From contig NW_024729645.1 of NCBI RefSeq assembly GCF_018991925.1, positions 1 through 64,000 on the forward strand: a stretch of DNA of 64,000 bases. The letters run 5' to 3'. How positions within the stretch are numbered: position 1 is the stretch's first letter; each line of letters opens with the position of its first letter. The stretch comes from Homarus americanus (Eukaryota; Arthropoda; Malacostraca; Decapoda; Nephropidae). The notes under the pieces are model-generated. The model was not told the DNA's origin, searched no databases, and worked only from the letters and a program-made list of their open reading frames with translations. Positions 28,613 to 40,758 of the stretch are shown here, in pieces. Both the position numbers and the translations under genes were made by a program.

Positions 28613-28660
28613 AAGGCGTATTTTGTAAATGCACGGAATAGCTAACGCGCTAGGTTTCCT
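28613..28660. repeat. left arm of distant inverted repeat
   Basis: AAGGCGT, then TTGTAAATGCACGG and ATAGCTAACGCGCTA, matches the reverse complement of 29460-29507 with a few substitutions. The arms lie about 800 bp apart. No target duplication was seen. Confidence 0.6.
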
Positions 28661-29121
28661 GGACTGTCATTAAAAAATTCGACAGTACCGTGTCTTGGGA
28701 ATAACTGTTGTACAACACAGTCTCCAGAAAACAATAAAATTAGGAAAACTGTTATTTGGACACAATACGGAAAGAAATAGTGAAGAAGTTATATAGAAAA
28801 TTATGGAAAAAAAGTAAATCAGTCAACAATAAATAAGAATAACACAAAATCGGTCTCGTTGTAAAGGTAATTTCTCCCGGACTCTGAAACCATACTACTG
28901 TCTCTCGCGGCTAGATGTTCACATATTTATAAACGAAATACAACGAATTTCAGGTTCGTTTATGTCTCAACTTTTGCACTTACAGAACTGTAATCAACTT
29001 GTTCACCCCTATTTAAAGTATCTTATGAGTAATGATATTAAGGTTTTAATCACATTTGAGGAATTATCAATATTATTACACCAAAGTCACCGAAGGCTAA
29101 TGAAATCGCACAACACCCACT

Positions 29122-29134
29122 TATAAAAGGGCGG
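29122..29134 (+). promoter_or_regulatory. TATA-box and GC-box-like cluster
   Basis: TATAAAAGGGCGG combines a consensus TATA box with an overlapping Sp1-type GGGCGG. It is on the plus strand, opposite to the Chip gene, and no plus-strand coding region is recognisable just downstream. It may be chance or a promoter of a mobile element, since it lies between the inverted-repeat arms at 28613 and 29507. Confidence 0.3.
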
Positions 29135-29459
29135 AGCCAAAACAGGTTTCAACTAAGCGTGATCCTTTTCAATTCTTTCACGCCATACGCTTTGTTTTAG
29201 GTCCTATCCAATATACTACTGCATATATAATTATTTCATTATCATATCAGATTTTTTATTGCCTTACATGCCCCCCAAAACTATTCAATATTCGTCAACA
29301 TATTCTCCATAAGCAGCCATGATCCGCGTATTTACCCACTGGAGAAACTCCTGATTGGTTGTTAGCAATTCGGGCGCTGCACACGCTAACGCCTGATCAA
29401 GGTGTTTGCTTTTCCCTCTCAAGGTGTCATGCTCAGAACTCAGCAGAAGCGTCTGCGCA

Positions 29460-29507
29460 GACTGAATAAATAACGCGTTAGCTATACCGTGCATCTACAA
29501 TAAACGC
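29460..29507. repeat. right arm of distant inverted repeat
   Basis: Reverse complement reads AAGGCGTTTATTGTAGATGC then ACGGTATAGCTAACGCG, pairing with 28613-28660. It overlaps the start of a 69-codon minus-strand open frame at 29285-29494 that I could not identify. Confidence 0.6.
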
Positions 29508-29884
29508 CTTAAGTCACGAGTGAAGTTTCGTGAAGCTATTGGTAACATATCTGGAGCAATTGTGAGGACGCCAGCGCGGCTACGTCATGTTCCCACAGAC
29601 GAAGCAAGAGAGAGAGAGAGAGAGAGAGAGAACGGTCCTCCACTCTAAACGTTTTCGTCTGTTTTTAATTTTATTCACCCATCCCAGTATTTGCCGTCCC
29701 CTGGCCCTCCTACCCACAACACTGCCCATTATATTTCAGTTATTATCCCCCATCTCTGTTTATATGACCAAAGTATCCCACGTTTCTTTTTCTGTACATT
29801 TAAAATATTTATCTATATTTTTTTGCTACTCTTAGTACTACTTCATTTGTTTTTCTGTCTTTAACTTATTCTTAACATTCGCCT

Positions 29885-30472
29885 TTAACACCCCACTTCA
29901 AAGACCTCCAACCTCTTTCTGGTGTCTACTGGAAGTGTCAACACATGTTCCATAAAACAGTCCTTGTCATATATATTTTTTTCAGCAGCCATTTTTCCCA
30001 AATTGAAGTTGATGTCCTTTTTCATGAGGTCTTTTACATTATTAAATACTGTTTTTACTCGACCTATTCGCGTCACGATTTCTTCCGTACGTCTACCATC
30101 ACAGCTAATGTTACTTCCCAAATACATAAAAATTTCCTCTGGTTTAAGTTCCCTGTTGCCTGCCATAATTCATATTTTAGGGGTTATTTTCTATTTGGAA
30201 ACAACCATCACTTTCGTCTTTACAGCATTATCTCTTAACCCACATTCTTCACCCTTTTCCACGAGTGTTAACCAGTTTTTGTAACGCTTCTTCACTGATC
30301 CATGATAAGACCAGTATCATCTGCATGACGCTTTATCTAACATTACTTTACCATTAACTTTTATTCTTTCATTGTCACTATAACTTCTTTCATTAAGAAT
30401 TCTGATTATATATTAAACAATGTTGGATATAAAACACAGCCTTTTCTTAATACCACAGCCTTTTCTTACCCC
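29885..30472 (-). pseudogene. non-LTR retrotransposon reverse transcriptase relic
   Basis: Decayed piece of a LINE reverse transcriptase. In order on the minus strand: a GVRKGC / KGCVLYPTLFNI block (about 30470-30411, family GVRQGC.LSP.LFN); a HADDTGLIMD block at about 30327-30298, where Ala-Asp-Asp (30316-30324) is the polymerase YADD/FADD catalytic box; a KTKVMVVSK block; then FMYLGSNISCDGRRTEEIVT and RIGRVKTVFNN, ending KRLEVFEVGC. Stop codons and frame changes interrupt it upstream of the Met at 30166, so it is inactive. A short duplication of CCACAGCCTTTTCTTA lies in its 5' part. The clade is not determinable by eye. It sits inside a Chip intron in the same orientation as the gene. Confidence 0.8.
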
Positions 30473-31941
30473 CACAATAATAATAATAATATTATTATTG
30501 CACTTACGCAATAACTAACAGTAGACGTATATAATAATATTTGCCATGCAGTTAATCTATAAACGTATATGGTAGACAAATATAAAGAAAGACTGAGAAC
30601 TGTACAGTGAGAGTATGAAGTATCTTCCCAGCTCTGGCCGAAGTATAATGAAACCTGACCACCCAACACAGTGAATGGTGTCACTGGCGACCCCTTTCCA
30701 AGGTTCCACAGGTCTGCCAACTGTTTATGAGCTACACACAGGCGTGTGTCGAATGGCTCAACCGTTCTGCGATGTATTCATCAAAACCCCGGGAAGATAC
30801 TTCATTCTCTCACTGTACATATTGTATTGATAGTTGCCGAGATAAACAGTGGTGAACCCTCATACCCTGAGTCCAGATTCTCATTGGTTCATATCATGAA
30901 TATTCATCACAATTAAAGACGTAAAGATGCACACAATTGGTGGACTTACTGACTTACAAAAAAATAACGCAAAAATATAATCGCCAAGTTGCATCAATAA
31001 AACCAGGGGATAAAATCAACACACAATATTTCAAAAGATTCTCTACGATAATTATATTTTTAACATCGTCAACCAATTTAGGAACATTCTTAACCATACC
31101 CTATGACGACTGAGGAATGTTCATCGAGCGAACCTTTGAGGCCAAGACCCTGGTGTATGGTTGACCAGCCCGCCCCCACAGGTGAAGAACAGTCGCTGGC
31201 CGCTCATATTGAATATGCAGTACTATACATACTATGGATGTCTAAATTGAACTAAAGGATTTGTCGTGCCCAAAAGCAGAACGTATGTCCAAACACACAC
31301 GGACTCGCTTTCTATAACACGGCGCCATCTTTGTCATGAGCCAAGAACCAAGTCTGCACACTGATGTAAAGACATAGTGTGTGAGGGGGGGAGGAAGGGT
31401 GTATGTGTGTATCTACACGCCCCCTTGCGTGTGTTGATGCCAGGCGGTGTATTGCTCCCCAGGGGTGATGCTCCCCTGCCTGTCACCCCCCCCCCCGCAC
31501 ACACATCTGCCTCCGTCTTTCCTCTTTACTTCTCTCTCTCTCTCTCTCTCTCTCCCACAGTTCTTACCCTTGTTTTCTTTCTTTCTCTCTCAGTTCTTAC
31601 ATTTGATTCTCTCTCTTCTCTCTCTGTTCTTACACTCAAAGGCTACACCCCCTTCATTTATATCATCTCAAAGATATTTACCGTCTAAGTGTTTGTAGAA
31701 ACATTTACTTTTCTACTGTTTTACTTTTTACTATCATAAAAACCATTATTACATTACACTGGTTTGTTGATTAAAATTACCATTGCCAATTGTTATCTAT
31801 TTGCCTTTACGTTGACAATGTTTACCGTTTCCGTTGAACATAACCCATGATGTGTGTTGTCACTAGCTCACCATCAGCTCTATGTTATAAAACAGTGGCA
31901 ACATCTTAATTAGCATTTACTAACTCCATCCAACACGTTAT

Positions 31942-32002
31942 ACCCAGATGACAGTTATATAATAATTCCTAGAGATAACTGTACAGTATTTAGCAGGTGT
32001 CA
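31942..32002. repeat. dispersed repeat B, copy 1
   Basis: CCAGATGA..AGTTAT..AATAATTCCT.GAGATAA.TGTACAGTAT..CAGGTG.CAC matches 59819-59885 in direct orientation with a few substitutions and small indels. Confidence 0.6.
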
Positions 32003-32683
32003 CAACGATTTTGTTTTTTAGATTGCCCAGAGGAGGTTAGTTTATTGGGCACCCCCTTACATCCTGTGCAAGGTGAAGCGCAGAAGCGTCATTACGAATA
32101 CCTAGGCTCTCACTCGGTTCATTCAGGTTATTTTTTTTTCTTGTTTTTGTTAAATTTCTTTACTCGTCCTTATTCTCATCCTCCTCTATTTTTCTTTTAC
32201 CTATTCCTATCTACCTCCCTCCCCTACTCCAGCACTCTCCCCTCCCTCCGTACTCTTGCGACCTCCCCAACGCATTCCCCCCTACCTCCTTCACCCTCCC
32301 TTTCCTCACTTTACAACTACTACTTTAGCATTCTCCCTCACACGTCCACCTCCCTCACCCTTCCCACGTCCTTCCTCCTTCACCCTTCCCGCTTGTTCCC
32401 TCACATATTCCGCCCTTCCATACCCGAGCCTTTGCTGGCCTAGACCCTTCCTTCCTTTTGAACAAACCCTCCCTCCTACTTTTCATTCTTTTCCATCTAC
32501 TACTCCCTCACCCTCGCCTCCCTTCTACACCCTAACCCCACTCCCTCCTACACCCTCCCGCCCCCTTCTCCCAAGCAGCGGAGTTAAGGGCTTCTTCCAC
32601 TACTCTGCTGGCCAAGCTATCAGTTCATTTCTGAAAGTTGACACCCCTGAGTCTCCCCAACAAGAACACGAAAGCTTCCTTAC

Positions 32684-32759
32684 CTCCGATCTCTGTTGCA
32701 GCCGCTTGTTGAGCTCGTACAGGCGGTAGTCGGGCTGCCCGAAGTACGGCGTGTGGCGT
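32684..32759 (-). CDS. Chi: Chip/LDB1 internal exon (start of dimerisation domain)
   Basis: This is the most upstream coding exon found of a LIM-domain-binding protein (Chip in insects, LDB1/CLIM2/NLI in vertebrates), a nuclear adaptor that self-associates and bridges LIM-homeodomain, LMO and GATA factors. The 76-bp exon supplies one base to a split codon and then 25 codons starting RHTPYFGQPDYRLYELNKRL and ending QQRSE, the hallmark start of the conserved family region. The acceptor is a T-rich tract ending CAG (AG at 32760-32761) and the donor is GTAAGG at 32678-32683. The TPYFGQPDYRLYELNKRLQQR wording is arthropod-like; vertebrate LDB1 differs here. The preceding exon must end with two bases of a split codon and was not recognised. 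It follows an unresolved 5' region and precedes a 10.1-kb intron. Confidence 0.95.
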
Positions 32760-34147
32760 CTGAAAAAAGAGAAAATATATTATTATACTGTACATATATC
32801 TTGGGAAAAGTTAAGAAGCAATTGATATATCTACTTTGCTTCGTCGTCTCCCAGGTAGACCTAGTACCTGCTCTGTCATATATAAACACGACTGAAACTA
32901 GTGACAGACGATGGCATCTTATGAATTGGTTAGTTCGGTCATTAAAACGATCACTATTCGAAACCTGGTTAAAAGTAATGACAAATTTGACCTTGAGCAC
33001 TTACAAACATTTCAAGCAATTGAAGAGTGTTACAATATTTCGTAACCTGATCCTCAATAACTGAACTCAGGGCCAAAACAACATCACGTCATTTCCCGAG
33101 TTAGGTACTGTAGGTGATGCAACTAGTGTGTGTGTGTGTGTTTACAACGGATAAGACCAGTATAGCTTCTATCACATAACTCATTTCTCAACCATCTTCG
33201 CTGTGATTGTCTCTCTCATTGGGTCAGCGAATCAGACATTTTAGATGCCGTCGTTCATCACTGTCTACCTGCTATCTGCAGTATATAGCAAGACAAGATA
33301 GTGCCGCCGTAGCTGGTGTAAGGTACCTATTGCGACATATAAACATATTTTTTTTTATCCTCCACCTCTGACCTATGATATTTCACACACACACCTCAGC
33401 TCCCATGAAGTGAAGACGTATACTTGGCGCCTCTCGGTTGCCAGGGATGGATTGTCCACCCCTCCCCCTTGCTCCTATTCCCCAACAGGATCCATCAACA
33501 TCCGCCCACCGACAATACAGCGCAAAGACTGACGATCAACCCACAACTGATATTCAAAATTACAAATTCCAACTCGAAAAGAATGGAAACCAGTGTTAGA
33601 CAGTGACAAGTCAGTGCCCCGCGGCCCATACGCAGTGTACCTCAAACACCCAGGTCCCGACCTATACACTCACCATCAACTGGATGAAGAAATCAAGACT
33701 CCAATCTACACAAGGGCAGTAATGAGTACACCCAGCTACACCAGGTGACAAATTAGGACTCCAAACATCTCTCTCCAACACCCCCATGTTAGCCGAAGGA
33801 TCTACCAGGACCATGTGCAGATTGTGACCAGACGGGAGGAAAGGAGCGTCTAGGACTGCCCATAGTCCCCCCCCATACGCGGGTCCTCTGAACCGCAGGA
33901 AGGACATTGTTGGCGTCGCTATCAAGTCACGTGAGGGTTTACGACACCGGCTTCCTCACTACCAGATACAGTATGTAGTTAATTTGTATGTTCACTCCCT
34001 GTTTCTTCTCTTCTTGTACTGAAAGTTTTTTTATCTATCAAGTGACCCACTCCCCAATTTCACCATATGAAATTTTTATTCTCGCGGTTTGTTGTATATT
34101 TTCAGCCTTTTGACTCATGTACTTTCAATAAACCATTAAATATTACA
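32760..34147. other. upstream Chip intron or 5' flank, no exon recognised
   Basis: Sequence immediately upstream of the first recognised exon. A minus-strand open frame at 33662-33925 is moderately GC-rich but shows no LDB N-terminal motif (no GPTPMY-like block) and no donor at the required phase. Nothing else is recognisable. Confidence 0.5.
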
Positions 34148-34335
34148 GGTGTGCAGGTGTATTGCTGCAACTGTCTTGGTCTTTACAAACTAATAACCAA
34201 ATCTACTAACACTACACTTTCCTGTCCCCTACACCTCACCTATCTAAAGCGTGTAAACCTGATCCACGCCTCCTGATGACTCTAAATTAAATTATCTTTC
34301 TAACGTATAAGAATGCATCTAACTGCCTCACTTGA
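34148..34335. repeat. dispersed repeat A, copy 1
   Basis: Shares GTGCAGGTGTATTGCTGCA, AATAACCAAATCTA, GTCCCCTACACC and GTGTAAACCTGATCCACGCC, then AACTGCCTCACTT, with 39509-39676 in the same orientation. There are substitutions and an indel of about 20 bp near the right end. It probably belongs to an interspersed family. Confidence 0.75.
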
Positions 34336-34481
34336 ATCCATGGCGCCTCCCCCCCCCCCTCACCTGATCCCCAAAGGCCGAATAACATATTTTTTTCAAG
34401 TTCCAGTTTCGCCGCCTTTACTGCCTTTCTAGGTCCAAATAAACAAACAGGGAATGAATTGACAGAGGCCCGGTTGACAAG

Positions 34482-34617
34482 GGTTGAATTGACAGTGGTT
34501 GAAATGACAGGGAGTTGAATTGACAGTGGTTGAAATGACAGGGAGTTGAATTGACAGTGGTTGAAATGACAGGGGGTTGAATTGACAATGGTTGAAATGA
34601 CAGGGGGTTGAGTTGAC
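34482..34617. repeat. 31-bp minisatellite, about 4.5 copies
   Basis: GAATTGACAGTGGTTGAAAT recurs every 31 bp (GAAATGACAG starts at 34501, 34532, 34563 and 34594). Minus-strand frames here are repeat artefacts. Confidence 0.93.
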
Positions 34618-34821
34618 CAATAACCACCATAGAGATCTGTAGCTATTCCGGAAGTGCTTAAAATAAACTGGGAATCCCTACACCACGGTAACAGTGCCTC
34701 AACTAGGTCAAGCAAGAACTGCATCTGTGATAAATGTTCAAACACCAGTAGTGCTTTTCCATCTCATTCATGATTGTGAGGATTTTTATTATTTCTTCTT
34801 TTACTACGAAAATGCTAAGAA

Positions 34822-35132
<311 letters not shown>

Positions 35133-35262
35133 GGTTCCTTGTTAGGGTGGCTGAAGTCAGTTTTGTGTTCCTAATCTTTATAAGGGCCCAATATGATAGC
35201 ACTTACAATATAGTCGAGGTGGATAACATTAACCTGGTAGCCTACATCACTGACCTACAAAA

Positions 35263-35372
35263 TCATCGTCACCACTACTACCATCGTCACCACTACTACC
35301 ATCGTCACCACTACTACCATCGTCACCACTACTACCATCGTCACCACTACTACCACCGACACCACCACTACC
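35263..35372. repeat. 18-bp minisatellite, 6 copies
   Basis: CATCGTCACCACTACTAC repeated almost perfectly; it would read as RHHYYH if translated. Confidence 0.95.
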
Positions 35373-35829
35373 AAAGTGTGTGTGTACCAAAGTGTGTGTG
35401 TGTCATTTTTACCTTATAGAGTAGTTAGTCAACACGGGAATGTACAGGTAGAGAAATGCTAAATAAACCTGATCATCCTAGGATATAAAAGGCACCTCTT
35501 TATAATCAAGACTAATACGTTTACCAAGACATAATAATGACATGTGGTATTTGAGTCATGTTTTGATAATGAAACATGACCACTTTTGTTTCCATGGTTA
35601 CAGAAATAATGAAATAAAAAGGAAAAAACGTACCCTCCCCCCAAAAAAGATAACAGATTCTTTTGTATACAGGATAAAAACAGACAGACGGACGGAACCC
35701 ATTTCAACAACCCTCTTCCACACGTCATTGAGCAGGGAATAATGAAGGGCATCTTGACCTTAACTATTTTCTTGACAGACGACGCTAACGGACAACTTGC
35801 TTTCAATCAATGAAAGCAAAATCTTAAAT

Positions 35830-37103
35830 GATCGTCCTCAAAGGGTTAAACTATCGTCCTCAAAGGGTTAAACTATCGTCCTCAAAGGGTTAAACTATCG
35901 TCCTCAAAGGGTTAAACCATCGTCCTCAAAGGGTTAAACCATCGTCCTCAAAGGGTTAAACTGTCCTCCTCAAAGGGTTAAACTATCGTCCTCAAAGGGT
36001 TAAACTGTCGTCCTCAAAGGGTTAAACTGTCGTCCTCAAAGGGTTAAACTATCGTCCTCAAAGGGTTAAACTATCGTCCTCAAAGGGTTAAAACATCGTC
36101 CTCAAAGGGTTAAACTGTCGTCCTCAAAGGGCTAAACTATCGTCCTCAGGGGGTTACACTATCGCCCTCAAAGGGTTAAACTATCGTCTTCAAAGGGTTA
36201 AACTATCGTCCTCAGGGGATTAAACTATCGTTCTCAAAGGGTTAAACTATCGTCCTAAAAGGGTTAAACTATCATCCTAAAAGGGTTAAACTATCGCCCT
36301 CAAAAGGTTAAACTATCGTCCTCAAAGGGTTAAACTATCGTCCTCAAAGGGTTAAACCATCGTCCTCAAAGGGCTAAACTATCGTCCTCAAAGGGTAAAA
36401 CTATCGTCCTCAAAGGGTTAAACTATTGTCCTCAAAGGGTTAAACTATCGTCCTCAAAGGGTTAAACTATCGTCCTCAGGGGATTAAACTATCGTCCTCA
36501 AAGGGTTAAACCATCGTCCTCAAAGGGCCATACTATCGTCCTCAAAGGGTTAAACTATCGTCCTCAAAGGGTTAAACTATCGTTCTCAGGGGGTTAAGCT
36601 ATCGTCCTCAGGGGGTTAAACTATCGTCCTTAAGAGTTTTCGTCCTTGAGGGGTTAAATCGTAGTCCTTAAGGGATAAACCATCGTCCTTAAAGGGTTAA
36701 ACCATCATCCTCAAGGGGTTAGTTAAACCATCGTTCTCAAGGGGTTAAACCATCGTCCTTAAAGGGTTAAACCATCGTCCTTAAAGGGTTAAACCATCGT
36801 CCTTAAAGGGTTAAACCATCGTCCTTAAAGGGTTAAACCATCGTCCTTAAAGGGTTAAACTATCGTTCTCAAGGGGTTAAACCATCGTCCCTAGAGGGTT
36901 AAGCTATCATCCTCAAGCGGTTAGTTAAATCATCGTCCTAAAGGAGTTAAACCATCGTCCTCAAGGGGTTAAACCATTGTTCTTAAAGGGTTAAACCATC
37001 ATCCTCAAGGGGTTAAACCATCGTCCTCAAGGGGTTAAACCATCGTCCTCAAGGGATTAAACCATCGTCCTCAAGGGATTAAACCATCGCCCTCAAGGAA
37101 TTA
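35830..37103. repeat. 22-bp minisatellite, about 57 copies
   Basis: Unit ATCGTCCTCAAAGGGTTAAA plus CT or CC. From about 36600 the unit shifts to a CCTTAAAGGG or CTCAAGGGG variant, so two subfamilies occupy the left and right parts. A few units carry a GTTAGTTAAA insertion. Confidence 0.97.
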
Positions 37104-37930
37104 ATAATAAAACAAACCACTAAGGTATTCTAACATGCTTCTGTCTTTTCAATGTTGATCTGATTCTCATAGTCCTCATTCATATTTGTGTCAACCTTTG
37201 CAAGAACTACACTGCGGTGGTGCTCGTGTGTGTGTGTGTGTGACGACAGGGGCGGCGAGCCAGGCAGATATCTCGGGGCCTTGTTGTGGAAGGGGAACGC
37301 CGTATCAGTACACATCTGTTACAGCAGTCAGAGTGGATGAATGAATGATGGTGAATGAAAGGAGTGTGTGTGTGTGTGTGTGTTTGTTCATGGTTCTGGC
37401 CAGCCTGTAGTATAGTGGATCAAGGGCAAGCAAAAGTGAAGACACTGTTCAGATGATCAAGAAGGCTTCCTCCTCCCCCTCCTCCAAGCGGGGCGTAATT
37501 CATACTGTGTTCTTGTGTTTCACTCTGAGTCAACTTTGACCAGCTTCAGATCACGACCCCTCCCTCGCCCGCCGCACCGCCCACTGCCCCACTTACATAG
37601 TCACGGGGATTATGTGACGACTCAACTATTGGTCACACAGGTGGTGAATGTGGCAGTGTGTACATCGTGGTGGTAGTGGTGTAGTACTAACTCTGAATTC
37701 TGCGCAGAAAGCTCATCATATACTCATCCTGTCCTAGAGCGAGAGCAGTTTGAAAAAGATTAGAGCAGAGGTAACAAAGGGCCTTTATCAGATCCTAGTG
37801 GTGAAATTGTGCCACTATGTACTACACTATTTTAAATACGTAGCGTGTCAAATTTTTACAGTGGTTGACTTATCTACAAAATATTAGCTATCTTACTATC
37901 AGCAATAAATTGCAGTGCCATTGTACACGG
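37104..37930. other. unannotated 0.8-kb interval between arrays
   Basis: Contains two short (GT)n runs (37227-37241, 37365-37382) and a GC-rich stretch at 37555-37600. A minus-strand ATG at about 37504 opens only about 25 codons starting MNYAPLGGGGGGSLLDH; no LDB N-terminal similarity is evident. Confidence 0.4.
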
Positions 37931-39423
37931 TCGGAGGGGTTGTGGGAGTCGTGGTGGTGGGTGTAGGAGTTGTGGTTGGAGTCGTGGTGGTGGGGCGGAA
38001 TAGTGGTGGTGGGAGTTGTGGTGGTTGTGGGAGTCGTGGTTGTGGTGGTTGTGTGAGTCGTGTGGTAGTGGTTGTGCGAGTCGTGTGGTAGTGGTCGTGT
38101 GAGTCGTGGTGGTGGTTGTGTGAGTCGTGGTGTTGTGAGTCGTAGTGGTGATTGTGTGAGTCGAGGTGGTGGTGGTTGTTTGAGTCGTGGTGGTGGTTGT
38201 GTGAGTGGCGGTGGTGGTTGTGCGAGTCATGGTGGTGGTTGTGTGAGTCGTGGTGGTGGTTGTGCGAGTCGGTGGTGGTTGTGTGAGTCGTGGTTGTGCG
38301 AGTCGTGGTGGTGTGTGAGTCGTGGTGGTGGTGGTGTGAGTCGGTGGTTGTGTGAGTCGTGGTGGTTGTGAGTCCGGTGGTGGTGGTGGGGAGTCGCGGT
38401 GGTTGTGTGAGTCGCGGTGGTGGTTGTGCGAGTCAGTGGTGGTTGTGTGAGTCGTGTAGTGGTGTCTGAGTCGTGGTGGTGGTTGTGAGAGTCATGGTGG
38501 TAGTGTGTGAGTCGCGGTGGTGGTTGTGAGTCGCGGTGGTGGTCGTGAGTCGTGGTGGTAGTAGTAGCAGTGTGAGTCGCGGTGGTGGTGGTTGTGAGAG
38601 TCGTGGTGGTGGTATGTGAGTCGTGGTGGTTGTGTGAGTCGTGGTGGTTGTGTGAGTCGTGGTGAGGAGTCGGTAGTGGTGGTTGTGTGAGTCGTGGTGG
38701 TGGGAGTCGTGGTGGTGGTGGTTGTGTGAGTCGTGTTGGTGGTGGTTGTGTGAGTCGTGTTGGTGGTGGGAGTCGTGTTGGTGGTGGTTGTGTGAGTCGT
38801 GGTGGTGGTGGGAGTCGTGGTGGTTGTGTGAGTCGTGTTGGTGGTGGTTGTGTGAGTCGGTGGTGGTGGGAGTCGTGTTGGTGGTGGTTGTGTGGAGTCG
38901 TGTTGGTGGTGGTTATGTGAGTCGTTGGTGGTGGTTGTGTGAGTCGGTGGTGGTTGTGTGAGTCGGTGGTGGTTGTGTGAGTCGTGGTGGTGGTTGTGAG
39001 TGGTGGTTGTGTGTGAGTCAGTTGTGTGTGTCGTGGTTGTGTGTGTCGGTCGTTGTGTGAGTCGTGGTTGTGAGTGGTGGTGGTGTGAGTCGTAGTTGTG
39101 TGTGTCGTGGGTTGTGTGTGTCGTGGTCGTTGTGTGAGTCGTGGTTGTGAGTGGTGGTTGTGTGAGTCGTAGTTGTGTGTGCCGTGGTGTGTGTGTCGTG
39201 GTCGTTGTGTGAGTCGTGGTCGTTGTGTGAGTGAGTTGTGGTCGTGGTTGTGTGTGTGTGTGTGAGTCGTGGTTGTGTGTACCGTGGTTGTGTGTGTCGT
39301 GGTCGTTGTGTGAGTCGTGGTTGTGTGTGCCGTGTGTGTGTCGTGGTCGTTGTGAGAGTCTGTGTGAGTCGTGGTTGTGTGTGCCGTGGTTGTGTGTGTC
39401 GTGGTGTGTGTGAGTCGTGGTGG
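37931..39423. repeat. imperfect GTCGTGGTGG-type minisatellite, 1.5 kb
   Basis: Strongly G/T-skewed array of GTGAGTCGTGGTGGTGGTTG variants with frequent length changes. From about 39010 it turns into GTTGTGTGTGTCGTGGTCGT units. A 312-codon His/Thr-rich minus frame and Cys/Trp/Gly-rich plus frames are artefacts. Confidence 0.95.
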
Positions 39424-39508
39424 TAATCAATGGGAGGGGTCGACAAACAAAGGTGCCTCAATTATTCACACGTGTACCAACGGTCAACCCCCCCTTCCAC
39501 CTCACTAC

Positions 39509-39676
39509 CTGTGTGCAGGTGTATTGCTGCATCTGTCTTGGTCTTCAAACTCTAAATAACCAAATCTATGAACACTACACCTCCCTGTCCCCTACACCGC
39601 ACCTTCCTAAAGCGTGTAAACCTGATCCACGCCTCCCGACAATTCTTAACTAAACCATCGAACTGCCTCACTTTAG
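39509..39676. repeat. dispersed repeat A, copy 2
   Basis: Direct-orientation partner of 34148-34335, about 5.3 kb away. The best conserved part is AAAGCGTGTAAACCTGATCC then ACGCCTCC. No coding frame or terminal inverted repeat was seen. Confidence 0.75.
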
Positions 39677-39922
39677 TCAAAAACACATTGATAACGATAA
39701 AAACAACTCCCGATATTTTATTGAATTTATCGGAACAAGATACGTTCTCTAATCTTTAGTTAACAAAAACATCAAAAATAAACCTATGAGACTTGATCTA
39801 TCACAGTGCCACCCTCGTCACAGTACCAGGGAGAACAGTGATCCGGTACTAGTGAACCTCATACACTTGTTAACAGGTAGGTTAGTCATGACGTGTGATG
39901 AGCAGATGATCAGATGGGTCAC

Positions 39923-40758
39923 CCTGCCATATTACCCGTTACAGCCAGTCTTATTACCCGCTACAGCTTGCCATATTACTCGATACAGCCTGCCATATTA
40001 CCCGCTACAGCCTGCCATATTACCCGCTACAGCCTGCCATATTACCCGATACAGCCTGGGTTATATTACCCGCTACAGCTCCGCCATATTACCCGTTGCT
40101 ACCAGCCTGTTACTCGTTACAGCCCGGCTATATTACCCGATACAGCCCGCCATATTACTCGATACAGCCTGCTATATTACCCGCTACAGCCCGCCATACA
40201 CCCGTTACAGCCAGTCTTATTACTCGTTACAGCCCGGCCATATTACCCCGATACAGCCTGCCATATTACTCGATACAGCCCGCCATATTACCCGATACAG
40301 CCTCGCCATATTACCCGCTACAGCCTGCCATATTACCCGATACAGCTCACATTACCCGCTACAGCCTGCCATATTACCCGTTACAGCCAGTCTTATTACC
40401 TTCCGTTACAGCTCGCCATATTACCCGATACAGCCTGCCATATTACCCGATACAGCCTCGCCATATTACCCGATACCTGCCATATTACCTCGCCACAGCC
40501 TCGCCATATTACCCGCTACAGCCTGCCATATTACTCGATACAGCCTGCCATATTACCCGATGCAGCCTGCCATATTACCCGCTACAGCCTGCCATATTAC
40601 CCGCTACAGCCTGCCATATTACCCGATACAGCCTGCCATATTACCCGCTACAGCCTGCCATATTACCCACTACAGCCTGCCATATTACCTGCTACAGCCT
40701 GCGATATTACCCACTACAGCCTGCTATATTATCCACTATAGTCTGCCATATTACCCGC
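39923..40758. repeat. 22-bp minisatellite, about 37 copies
   Basis: Unit TACAGCCTGCCATATTACCC plus GC or GA. There are two alternating unit types (CGCTACAG and CGATACAG) and several shortened units. Frames of 246-332 codons (ITRYSLPYYP-like) on the plus strand arise because the unit lacks stops in all three plus frames. Confidence 0.96.

Noticed and set aside
33662..33925. Minus-strand frame considered as the Chip N-terminal exon
   Set aside because: No GPTPMY-like or other N-terminal LDB motif, and no donor giving the two leftover bases required by the next exon.
37440..37510. Minus-strand frame starting MNYAPLGGGGGG, considered as a Chip start
   Set aside because: It closes after about 25 codons without a clear splice donor; the glycine run comes from a CCTCCTCCC tract.
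38492..39430. 312-codon His/Thr-rich minus-strand frame
   Set aside because: It coincides with a GTGG-type minisatellite whose complement lacks stops; no start context, domain or splice support.
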